A stretch of 38,875 bases of DNA, taken from positions 1 through 38,875 of the forward strand of contig NZ_LDRK01000031.1 in NCBI RefSeq assembly GCF_001477055.1, read 5' to 3'. The DNA comes from Leucobacter chromiiresistens (GTDB lineage Bacteria; Actinomycetota; Actinomycetes; Actinomycetales; Microbacteriaceae). How positions within the stretch are numbered: position 1 is the first letter of the stretch; the number at the start of each line of letters is the position of its first letter. The notes beneath the pieces are model-generated. The model had not been told where the DNA came from. It saw only the letters and a program-made list of their open reading frames with translations, and ran no database searches. Below are positions 26,901-32,397 of this stretch, piece by piece. The translations under genes were made by a program, and so were the position numbers.

Positions 26901-29844
26901 CGACACCATCACCTGGACCTTCACCGGCGACGAGTTGCCGGTGGGCTCGGGCGAGGCGTTCGACGGCAGCGCATACGACATCTCGCTCGCCGGCGCGATC
27001 GACGCCTCCTGGACGGGCGGCGCGATCGAGAACACCGCCGAGGCGGTGCCCGGCGAGACGCGCGATCCCCAGGGGTCGAACAACGCGAGCACGGCGACCG
27101 CGGCTCCCGGCGACGCCACCGCGCTGCGCGTGGCGAAGACCCGAGTGGTGCTCGCCGACGGCGAGTGGGTCGTCGCGGCGGAGCAGGATCCCGTACCGGC
27201 GTTCCGCCCCGGCGACGACGTGAGCTACCGCGTCACCGTCATCAACGACGGGCCCGCCGACGCGCGAGACGTGACCGTCGTCGACGAGGTGCCCGAGGGG
27301 CTGCGCTACGACTCCCACGAGTCCGAGGGCGCGGCCGCATGGAGCCGCACGGCGGGCGGCGAGTCGAGCGCCGGCAGCAGTGACGATTGGGACACGTTCC
27401 AGCTGGCGGGCACGCAGCAGCGGGGCGCGGAGCACGCGCGATCCTTCATCGTGACCTACGGCAGCGACCCGGCCATGCCGAACGGCGAATCGTTCGTCAA
27501 CACCGTCGAAGCCTCCGCCGCGAACTGGCGGGCGGCAGACGGAGGCCGGGCGTACGCGAGCGATGACGAGGGCGTGGCCCCGACGCGCAGCGCCGATCTC
27601 GAGATCGCGAAGTCGCACACGGCCCCCGCCGGCACTGCCGCCGCCGTGGCCGGCGAGACCGCCGAGTACCGGCTGCTCGTCACGAACCACGGGCCGAGCA
27701 TCTCCGACGCGCCCATCGCGGTGACCGACGAGCTGCCCGCCGGCTTCGGCTACGTCGCCGGCTCCGCCGCGGTCGCGATCGCGGGAGGCGGCGCCGTTCC
27801 GGTCGAACCCGCGGTCTCGGGCGGCACGCTCACCTGGGCCGACCCCACCGTCGGCCTGACGCTCGCCCCCGGGCAGACCGTCGTCATCACCTTCACCGCG
27901 TCGATCGACGCCGACCTCGCGCCGGGCTCGGGCATCGAGAACGTCGCGCTCGTCGACGGTCCGAACGACAACAACCCGCTGAACGACCGCGCCGTCGATC
28001 TCATCGATGTCACCGGCGAGGCCGACCTCGCGCTCGCGAAGCGCGTGGTGTCTGCGCCGGAGGACATCACCGCGGGCGCTGCGGTCACGTGGAGCCTCGA
28101 GCCCCGCAACCTCGGGCCGTCGACCGCGCGCAGCACGCAGGCGCAGCCGATCACCGTCACCGACACCCTCCCCGCGGGCGTCTCGGCCCTCGTGCAGGAT
28201 CCGTCGACGGACCTGTGGCGCGCCAGCTTCTCGAATGCCGGTGGCTGGGCCGCGGCGCGTGCGGGCGACACGATCACCTGGACGTACACGGGCGCAGCCC
28301 TGGCGGTGGGGGACGAGCCCGACCTCGCGCTGACCGGCATCGTCGATGCGGCGTGGACGGGCGGCGAGATCGTGAACACCGCTGCGGTGCGCGCGGGAGC
28401 GACGGCCGATCCCGAACCGGCGAACGACACCGACGACGCCGCGTTCTCGCCCGGCGACCGCACGAGCCTGACGCTCTGGAAGACGCGCGTCGTGCAGTCC
28501 GACGGCGCGTGGGTGCCGGCCGCCTCCGTCGACCCCGTGCCGCAGGTCGTGCCCGGAACCGACGTGTCGTACCGCATCACCGTGCGCAACGACGGCTCGG
28601 CCGACGCGCGCGAGGTGCGCGTCGTGGATCAGGCGCCCGAGGGCCTCGCCTTCCTCGCGATGGCCAGCGAGTCGGGCGAGTGGACGCGGAGCGCGGGGGG
28701 CCTCGGCGCCGACGGCACGGCGAACCCGGGCTGGGATACGTTCGCGCTGGCCGGAACGCAGCAGGTCGGCCCCGAGCAGCTGCGATCCTTCATCGTCACG
28801 TACCGCACCGACCCCGCCCTCGACGTGAGCGAACCGCTCATCAACCGGGCGGATGCGACGGCCGCGAACTCGGCGAACCGACCGGTCGCCGACGACGCGA
28901 GCGACGAGGCGGCGCGCGCCGATCTCGCGATCGAGAAGACGAGCGCGCAGGATCGCGTGAACGCGGGCGGCATCGCCGATTACCGCCTGCTCGTCACCAA
29001 CGAGGGCCCGAGCATCGCCCGCGGCCCGATCGAGGTCGTCGACGCGCTGCCCGTCGGCATGTCGTACGTGCCGGGAAGCGCGCGCGTCTCCGTCGCCGGA
29101 AGCCCCGCCGAGGCCCTCGAACCGGCATTCGCTCGCGCGTCAGGCGCGGAGCGGCTGACGTGGACGCCGATCGACGCGGGCGCGAGCCTGGCGGTCGGCG
29201 AGACCGTGGAGATCACGCTGCAGGCGGCCGTCGCCGACACCGTAGTCTCGGCCGACGGGCTCGCGAACGTGGCCTCCGTGAGCGCCGCGGACGACGAGAA
29301 TCCGGCGAACGACGTGTCGAGCGCCGTCGTGCGCGTCGACCCCGTCGCGACGCTCGTCACCGAGAAGACCGTGGTCGGGGAGCTGCGGGTCGGGCAGATC
29401 GGGGAGTACCGCATCGCGGTGGAGAACCGCGGGCCGACGCTCGACCCGGGCCCGATCACCGTCACCGATGCGCTGCCCGCCGGCCTGCGCTTCGCCTCCT
29501 CGCCCGACGACACCGTGCAGGTGTCGGGATCGACGGTGACCTGGACGCTGCCGCAGGGCCTCGCGGTCGGCGAGCGGGCAGAGTTCGCGCTCTTCGTGCA
29601 CGTCGATCAGGGCGCGTACCCGTCGGTCGCGAACTCCGCGACGGTCGAGACGCCGACCGCGCAGACCGCAGACGCGGTGCTCGCCGCCTCGGTCACCGCG
29701 CCGGTCGCGGCCGCCGCCGGGCTCGCCACGACGGGCGCCGGCACCGCCGCGTTCGCGGCGCTCGCCGCGCTGCTGATGCTGCTCGCCGGAGCCGGCGCGC
29801 TGCTGGAGACGCGGCGGCGCCGGGAGCGGGAGGCGGGGGCCTAG
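17953..29844 (+). CDS. Giant sortase-anchored surface protein with about 23 DUF11-like modules
   Basis: A 3963-aa secreted protein. A signal peptide with twin basic clusters (RRSRVR) and a long hydrophobic core is followed by cleavage near AVAA (about residue 43). Next comes a non-repeated segment, then about 23 modules of 100-190 residues. Each opens with an ADLxIxK-like strand and contains YxxxVxNxGPS and VTDxLPxGL, the pattern of DUF11/B_ant_repeat immunoglobulin-like domains; conserved Lys and Asn suggest possible isopeptide bonds. The C-terminus has the sortase signal LATTG (3924-3928), a hydrophobic segment and a basic tail (ETRRRRERE), of the LAxTG type used by class E sortases. It is presumably an adhesin or stalk. 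The start is ATG 17953; GTG 17944 with AAGGGA upstream is an alternative. The reading frame is intact over 11.9 kb. No sortase gene is in the window. Confidence 0.93.
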   Translation: MVTAVVGARRSRVRSLIASIATGAIVAGSLVAVGVGAQQAVAAEWAPKVTVESAGAGAKNFILAGEDASFTVEVANTDGGKQFNLGVSALLPESVSFVAGGGSQQPTQVYGPLSVLPNESRTAAATAESCAASGLIPASELDPAGPANRCAVPAGQQLWVWANIDDLPQGGTVPLNVTVRPDAAAYPVGSTITFNATAYTSDDPSRLPAFDGSESKAKTADHTSKPGVDADFAQPDVRALRVTKSEPSPERELLRGVHDHPTVYTIRVQNTGEAPTSGVTVTDYLPAGLEYLGLAGGDNTTAGTGEYTVDGQPRRMPALSPLASAAAERVETVALSGAEADALGLAGAGVYTKVTWTLNDLAGGTAQSFPASAGTSGSVELKYYAAVPLFENALWEGAAPDAASGLQGANLGNNTGPSTRHGSADAAAPAGAQALTNAATASGAFTGPVLDDDDALRTTSDTDTETVDAVDLHVIKRVQEDAFTTGALANYTLQVRASEYVDARDVRLTDVIPNGLCPAFPEQSPAPRLSIVNGEAAGAYADAAAWSQAVTRGSACNYPSAETGAAVDAATVESIEFDSATGEFTVVFAVDALAANTSAEVRYTLMQRPNYTGAKGNTSSGDRLTNRVSITGTTSPIAAIAADPALLERVGDERHPLDDSQATITSHFTNIEKEVLARGRTLDEGVADPAAWEKRASAPFSPGDRVWYRIQVPFTEGAETRNPVLDDYLPAGVDFVQAKYAFTGMADAADTAAPQSRTDAGFPLAYIPEPAVDGSRLSWDLGEQRGDFRFMPLGSSLTVFIEGVVTAQSASADDLDSPANHAKYQQVNVDGELAFRRSDATIDLDWGATLQKGIETNTHAGGSANRAFGEGGSGETVAQGDTVTYRIDVTAPQNTTSGYQIWDVLPEGVTAADIATGSFTASLYDGGMPGSPETPLDADDFTATAVDAVPSDGPQLSAEYAGRSVVIWTISSEVPGSSPATGTTDAVTRGFTLGYALNVPDGSGGAAAQLAQSYENTAGIVSYDIPHPGSSAEPTTVVPQQESGGQLLTNRTPAADEVGFGDADTYDAAEIHLPDAAVAKTLVSTEISPSTPGVSDPNNAAGAIVQGEYATFEYSVTIPARTTVSNATLADRGTLTNTAGQPVETRYVAGSAQYFAPGNATSTPDACGTGALAGFTCSDSASGELGFPATYTNRTAGDQVFRVQATYWVGDTNPGTLQNRAVLAYDDPAGGAQRTKAANAPVQAVEPKLAVTKSASRTTGVNVDQPVTFTIVVGNGASAPKSYDNVVTDRLPAGLRVDPASFTVNGAPLPQSSVGIAAGALDGSSGDIVWDSADIAELREVPGAVTLTYQAKLDPQAGAGQTYTNTVDVQGYTLPAAIDADHERGGALSASSAATVTADTAAITKHVRVQGSGAAFGPTASAPVGATAEYEVRVALQPYVNYYDVQLEDIGLKTSQPISNASVTLETAGGATADDTANWSIAASGGDTRTWEYTANGGTIASSADARVLVLRYDVLIAKDLVTDARVGNTANFMWKSSTAQNAGFQTLASSAGVDILRPQLTVAKGVKRTGATGAYTASANGQVDQRFTYEVRAVNGSGAGRSDAFNATITDQVPAGIVVDESTFKIGGVAAPAGAVSKSGSTITWSIPGPVAPGATVALTYEAAFSPSATLTSGAKRNTAGIAGYESFPTNGERFTSTQTAQATVTPLLPRVTLAKAAADTSKSAYAGEPFEWVLTATNAANGGAAQKVVLTDTLPANWTFTEVKRITVAGATVASTPPAGGANGPLVWTFGSDSIDASTPVVLQPGQSITIRYTATPKNPDALTAPGVGSANPHTNTLSAVTTDRRNATGSASGSYTGANAADSAFLRDANLHVEKRAVGGVTGTGAQATNLHGLATGAWVPGQGPVSGRYVQPQWRVTVTNQGPDASFGPFAFTDTTVQPSGVQTGAFSARYYASSNDATGSALPLTLNGDGSMAVGLTTTSLKADGSDRIVLTADVTAIDTATASAAQLSNTADVLGRTFEAQNRRGDNTSTAQQALSPIADLAIEKVVNTADPIVGSPITWGITVRNLGPSVSAASADAPITISDTVPEGVTGATPSSNADWSAALADGSAIPAAGVDAGTEIVWTYRGAAMPVGATAQVTLSGTLLSSQTGELLNTATVAPGATAEPAGGDGNNASEVGVTPDDRTALGVTKTRVVDDGGTWRPATADEPFVPGTAVSYRIDVANNGPADARAVRVTDTRPNGLSYSSHVGIDGAAWSDSHTATADAFDLQGSQAPQTTRSFVVTYDSSPSVLNTITNAVVASAENSGNEPEATDSTGSNRRADVSIAKSHTAPAAGEAVPAGGSVTYRLVVTNEGPSDSDAPIAVTDVLPDGFAYRAGTATVAVDGAAPVALEPTAVDGTLAWADATGGADLPLGAAAVIAFVADVDADLAPQAAVRNSADVSAPNDTDPANNHAEDEIDLVRSATMSVEKTADSGTALAGGTVDYTLQVTNAGPSAAPAQIADALPEGMTLVAISGDGWNCDASAPGTRSASCAYAEHDGLLPVGSSTLRVTAAVAPTVLAGVELENTATLTWSDSAGTRSDEDAATVAVVAEADLGIEKLVIDEPEGDAVADAGVLAGESIWYRLQVRNFGPSDAVGPIVVTDTLPLGVTVDESLAAVGPWSVQASDADAETPQVVTFTLAAGLPADTAADADRGIAPVIEFEARFAPTLAAGTLTNTAAVASETPEPSGDPHPNDDSAAVEVTRNADVRLEKGHIAAAPDEFEIGDTVVFTFDARNSGPSSSNTLTITDTLPAGLAYIDGSAAGDGWSVTGATPAADGATTVVAAYSGTVLPGASAPQLQLSARVTADIGTRTEVTNEACAASPEAPAPDSPAAPGCDDDAITVVPLADLLISKTLDERATPESGITAGEAIAWRIAPRNAGPSVSVSTGTAPITITDTLPAGVSQVADPSTEMWAATVERDGERAAFPARAGDTITWTFTGDELPVGSGEAFDGSAYDISLAGAIDASWTGGAIENTAEAVPGETRDPQGSNNASTATAAPGDATALRVAKTRVVLADGEWVVAAEQDPVPAFRPGDDVSYRVTVINDGPADARDVTVVDEVPEGLRYDSHESEGAAAWSRTAGGESSAGSSDDWDTFQLAGTQQRGAEHARSFIVTYGSDPAMPNGESFVNTVEASAANWRAADGGRAYASDDEGVAPTRSADLEIAKSHTAPAGTAAAVAGETAEYRLLVTNHGPSISDAPIAVTDELPAGFGYVAGSAAVAIAGGGAVPVEPAVSGGTLTWADPTVGLTLAPGQTVVITFTASIDADLAPGSGIENVALVDGPNDNNPLNDRAVDLIDVTGEADLALAKRVVSAPEDITAGAAVTWSLEPRNLGPSTARSTQAQPITVTDTLPAGVSALVQDPSTDLWRASFSNAGGWAAARAGDTITWTYTGAALAVGDEPDLALTGIVDAAWTGGEIVNTAAVRAGATADPEPANDTDDAAFSPGDRTSLTLWKTRVVQSDGAWVPAASVDPVPQVVPGTDVSYRITVRNDGSADAREVRVVDQAPEGLAFLAMASESGEWTRSAGGLGADGTANPGWDTFALAGTQQVGPEQLRSFIVTYRTDPALDVSEPLINRADATAANSANRPVADDASDEAARADLAIEKTSAQDRVNAGGIADYRLLVTNEGPSIARGPIEVVDALPVGMSYVPGSARVSVAGSPAEALEPAFARASGAERLTWTPIDAGASLAVGETVEITLQAAVADTVVSADGLANVASVSAADDENPANDVSSAVVRVDPVATLVTEKTVVGELRVGQIGEYRIAVENRGPTLDPGPITVTDALPAGLRFASSPDDTVQVSGSTVTWTLPQGLAVGERAEFALFVHVDQGAYPSVANSATVETPTAQTADAVLAASVTAPVAAAAGLATTGAGTAAFAALAALLMLLAGAGALLETRRRREREAGA
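24080..29340 (+). repeat. Higher-order three-module repeat inside the giant surface protein gene
   Basis: Modules recur in the order A-B-C: A with GPSVS...PITI(S/T)DTxPxGV, B with LxVxKTRVV...DGxWxPA...PGTxVSYRIxVxNxGPADAR, C with ADxxIxKSHTAPA...YRLLVTNxGPSxSDAPIAVTD. Triads lie at about 24080-25360, 26638-28014 and 28015-29340. Three single modules (25362-26637) separate the first two triads. The final triad has lost the SHTAPA wording in module C. This indicates duplication in blocks of about 1.3-1.4 kb. Confidence 0.8.
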
Positions 29845-30221
29845 CCCGCGTCGCCCCGGCCGCGGAGCCGGTCGATGTCGCGCCGCTCGCGCTTCGTCGG
29901 CCGGCCCGCGCCCCGGTCGCGCACGATCTCGGCGGGCCGCTCGACGCGCGGCGGCGGGGGCGGCGTGAGGTCGTCGAAGTGCTGCGCGGCCTCGGCTGCG
30001 CTGCCGCGCCGCACCGGCAGCCCGGCGACGCGGTAGATCGTGTCGAAGCCGTTGCGGCGCACGCGCACCTCGTCGCCCAGGCGCACCGCCTGCGACGCCT
30101 TCGCGGTCGCGCCGTTCACGCGCACGTGCCCGGCCCGGCAGGCGGCGGTCGCCTGGCTGCGCGTCTTGGCGAGGCGCACGCCCCAGACCCATGTGTCGAC
30201 TCGTACGCTGTCACCGGCCAT
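29841..30221 (-). CDS. S4-domain RNA-binding protein (HslR-like)
   Basis: A 126-aa cytoplasmic protein. The N-terminal 60 residues are an S4 RNA-binding domain (RVDTWVWGVRLAKTRSQATAACRAGHVRVNGATAKASQAVRLGDEVRVR), followed by a short basic tail ending in GRPTKRERRDIDRLRG. This resembles the Hsp15/HslR family that binds stalled 50S-nascent-chain complexes; the exact role in actinobacteria is inference. The ATG at 30221 starts seven bases after a TACCAT -10 box. Its stop overlaps the stop of the giant gene in one CTAG tetramer (29841-29844). Confidence 0.88.
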   Translation of the reverse strand: MAGDSVRVDTWVWGVRLAKTRSQATAACRAGHVRVNGATAKASQAVRLGDEVRVRRNGFDTIYRVAGLPVRRGSAAEAAQHFDDLTPPPPPRVERPAEIVRDRGAGRPTKRERRDIDRLRGRGDAG

Positions 30222-30228
30222 AGACTCG

Positions 30229-30234
30229 ATGGTA
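30229..30234 (-). promoter_or_regulatory. -10 box of a leaderless promoter (S4 protein gene)
   Basis: On the minus strand TACCAT ends seven bases before the ATG at 30221, leaving no room for a ribosome binding site. Confidence 0.5.
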
Positions 30235-30273
30235 GCCGGGGCGGAGGGCGCGCCCCCTGTCGGAGCGAGGGCG

Positions 30274-30921
30274 ATGGAGTACGAGACGATCGCGGCGGCG
30301 GTGGACGCCGAGCAGGAGATCTCGCGATCGCGGTTCCTCGTGCGCCTCGAACGGGTCGACGACGAGGCCGCCGCGCGGGCGGTCATCGCGCGCGTGCGCG
30401 CCGAGCACCCGCGGGCCCGGCACCACTGCTCGGCGTTCGTGCTCGGCCCCGACGGGCGCGTGCAGCGCTCCAACGACGACGGGGAGCCGAGCGGCACCGC
30501 GGGCGCACCGATGCTCGACGCGATCGTCTCGGCGGGGCTCAGCGACGTCGTGGCGGTCGTCACCCGCTATTTCGGCGGCGTGCTGCTCGGCGCCGGCGGG
30601 CTGACGCGGGCGTACCGCTCGACCGTGGCGCGCGCGACGCTGCTCGCCCGTCGGCAGCGGCGCGCGTTGCGGCGATCCGTCGCCCTCAGCTGCGCGTACG
30701 ACGTCGCACCCCAGATCGAGGCCGAGGCGCGGCGGCGGGGGTACGCGGTGGGTGCGGCGGAGTACACCGACCGCGTGGTGCAGCGCTTCGCGCTCGCCGA
30801 GGACGAGGTCGCGGCGTTCGCGTCGCTCGCTGCCGAGGTGAGCGCCGGCGCCGCGGCGGTCGAGGTGGGCGACGCCGCGTACGTCGACATCGACTCCGAC
30901 GCGGGGCGCCCCGCGCCGTGA
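30274..30921 (+). CDS. YigZ/IMPACT-family protein
   Basis: A 215-aa protein with the two-domain IMPACT architecture. The N-terminal domain has the hallmark RSNDDGEPSGTAGAPMLDAI and VVAVVTRYFGGVLLGAGGLTRAY; the C-terminal half is the ferredoxin-like DUF1949 domain. The eukaryotic homologue inhibits Gcn2 activation; the bacterial role is not established. The ATG at 30274 is preceded by GGAGCGAGG at 30262-30270. It is divergent from the S4-domain gene. Confidence 0.92.
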   Translation: MEYETIAAAVDAEQEISRSRFLVRLERVDDEAAARAVIARVRAEHPRARHHCSAFVLGPDGRVQRSNDDGEPSGTAGAPMLDAIVSAGLSDVVAVVTRYFGGVLLGAGGLTRAYRSTVARATLLARRQRRALRRSVALSCAYDVAPQIEAEARRRGYAVGAAEYTDRVVQRFALAEDEVAAFASLAAEVSAGAAAVEVGDAAYVDIDSDAGRPAP

Positions 30922-30952
30922 GCCCGGGGTCCCGCGCCCCCGGGCGCCGGGA

Positions 30953-30994
30953 GCCGGACGCCGGGTGCCGGACGCCGGGTGCCGCGTGCCGGGC
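30953..30994 (+). repeat. Heptamer repeat array GCCGNNN
   Basis: Two exact copies of GCCGGACGCCGGGT (30953-30966, 30967-30980) are followed by a third variant (30981-30994), so six GCCGNNN heptamers lie in a row. The array is just downstream of the yigZ-like stop and next to the 3' end of the 6C RNA gene on the other strand. Confidence 0.8.
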
Positions 30995-30997
30995 GCG

Positions 30998-31108
30998 AAA
31001 AAGCCCCCGGCGTCCTGGGGGACAGGGCCGGGGGCGTGTCTCCCGCGCCAGTTGGGGAAATGCGGCTCGGGAGGGTGGTCTGAACTCGGGGGAACGAATC
31101 TTCAACCG
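30998..31108 (-). ncRNA. 6C RNA (actinobacterial small RNA)
   Basis: A minus-strand transcription unit of about 110 nt. TATGCT at 31115-31120 is a -10 box. The RNA would begin near GGTTGAAGATTCG, with a first stem (TGAA with TTCA) holding a five-C loop, then GACCACCCTCCCGAGCCGCA and a second stem closed by CTCCCG/CGGGAG with a TTTCCCC loop. It ends in a GCCCCCGGC/GCCGGGGGC hairpin followed by five T (plus-strand A at 30998-31002), a clear intrinsic terminator. C-rich loops, size and terminator match the 6C motif known across Actinobacteria. 6C RNAs have been linked to stress, sporulation and cell-growth control. Ends are approximate. Confidence 0.75.
31003..31035 (-). terminator. Intrinsic terminator of the 6C RNA
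   Basis: The inverted repeat GCCCCCGGC (31003-31011) and GCCGGGGGC (31027-31035) is followed on the minus strand by TTTTT. It has a T-run, unlike most other hairpins in the window. Confidence 0.8.
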
Positions 31109-31215
31109 CTGAACAGCATACGTCCGCGGCCGGGCGAGCGGGAGGCGGATCGGCACTATTCACCCGCACTTTCACCCGCGGCGGTCGTGCCCATCCCCGT
31201 GTCGGCGGGGCGCGA

Positions 31216-31221
31216 TACGAT
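31216..31221 (+). promoter_or_regulatory. -10 box of a leaderless promoter (holB)
   Basis: TACGAT ends six bases before the GTG at 31228, consistent with a leaderless GTG start. Confidence 0.55.
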
Positions 31222-31227
31222 TCCGGG

Positions 31228-32397
31228 GTGGAGTACTGGGCGGAGATCGTGGGTCAACCGGAGGCGGTGCGCACCCTGGACGCGGCCGCGGCGCCCGATG
31301 CGGCGCCCGCGCACGCCTGGCTCATCACGGGACCTCCCGGCTCGGGTCGCTCGAACCTCGCCTTCCGCTTCGCCGCGGCCCTGATCTCGCGCGGGCCGGA
31401 TCGCGAGGCCGTGTTCGCCCAGGTGCGCGCCCGCACCCACCCCGATCTCGGCGTGCTCACCACGCAGAAGCTGCTGATCGACATCAAGGCCGCGCGAGAC
31501 ATCGTCACCACGGCGCACTACTCGCCGGCCGAGGGGCGCTACCGGGTCATCGTGATCGAGGACGCGGATCGGATGCCCGAGCGCACCTCGAACGTGCTGC
31601 TGAAGGCGCTCGAGGAGCCGCCGGAGCGCACCATCTGGATCCTCTGCGCCCCGAGCGAGGCCGATCTGCTGCCCACCATCCGCTCCCGCGCCCGCTCGCT
31701 GCGCCTCGTCACGCCCGGCTCGGCCGACATCGCGCGCCTGCTGCACGAGCGCGACGGTATGGACGCCGAGCTCGCCGAGCGCGCGGCCCGGCTCGCCCAG
31801 AGCCACATCGGCATGGCGCGCCGACTCGCGAGCGACCCGGAGGCGCTCGCGCGGCGGGAGCGCACGCTCGACGCCGCGCTCGGCGTGCAGACGCTCGGCG
31901 ACGCGATGCGCGCGGCGGCGACGCTCGTCAAGGTCGCCGAGGCGGATGCCGCCGCGCTCACCGAGACCCTCGACCAGCGCGAGCGCGAGGATGCGCTGCG
32001 CAGCCTGGGCCTGCCCGCCGGGGCGGCGATCCCGCCGCAGATGCGCAGCCAGATCCGCGCCCTCGAAGAAGACCAGAAGCGCCGCGCGACGCGCAGCCTC
32101 CGAGACGGCATCGACCGCATCCTCACCGACCTGCTCTCGCTCTTCCGCGACGTGCTGCTCACCGGCCTGCACGGCGAGCCGGCGCTCATCAACCGCGAAC
32201 GCGCGGCGGCGATCACCGACCTCGCCGAGCGGTGGGGGCCGGAGCGCGCCCTCGCCGTCGTGACCGCGGTCGAGGTCGCCCGCGAGCGGCTCGGGCGCGG
32301 CATCACCCCGGGGCTCGTGCTCGAAGCCCTCTTCGCCACCCAGAGCAGCGCCGACACCCTGGTGCCGGGCGCCTCCGAGATCGGAGCGCACCGATGA
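31228..32397 (+). CDS. holB: DNA polymerase III subunit delta'
   Basis: A 389-aa clamp-loader subunit of the replicative polymerase. The AAA+ core has a degenerate P-loop GPPGSGRSN (35-43, Arg in place of the usual Lys), THPDLGVL, VIVIEDADRMPERTSNVLLKALEEPPE and TIRSRARSLRL (in place of the SRC motif). The four cysteines of the usual zinc module between the P-loop and THPD are absent. Delta' is normally a non-hydrolysing stator, so these losses fit the role. The GTG start is set by the -10 box six bases upstream. Its stop overlaps the ATG of the hydrolase gene (32394-32397). Confidence 0.94.
   Translation: MEYWAEIVGQPEAVRTLDAAAAPDAAPAHAWLITGPPGSGRSNLAFRFAAALISRGPDREAVFAQVRARTHPDLGVLTTQKLLIDIKAARDIVTTAHYSPAEGRYRVIVIEDADRMPERTSNVLLKALEEPPERTIWILCAPSEADLLPTIRSRARSLRLVTPGSADIARLLHERDGMDAELAERAARLAQSHIGMARRLASDPEALARRERTLDAALGVQTLGDAMRAAATLVKVAEADAAALTETLDQREREDALRSLGLPAGAAIPPQMRSQIRALEEDQKRRATRSLRDGIDRILTDLLSLFRDVLLTGLHGEPALINRERAAAITDLAERWGPERALAVVTAVEVARERLGRGITPGLVLEALFATQSSADTLVPGASEIGAHR

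Noticed and set aside
21214-27690. A 2158-codon open frame on the minus strand, and others opposite the giant gene such as 18037-21033.
   Set aside because: They lie wholly antisense to the DUF11 gene, are Arg/Gly/Val/His-rich with no domains, and arise because high-GC codon bias keeps the opposite frame free of stops.
30274-30921. Riboswitch in the leader of the YigZ/IMPACT gene.
   Set aside because: Only about 50 bases separate it from the divergent S4 gene, with no aptamer-like structure.
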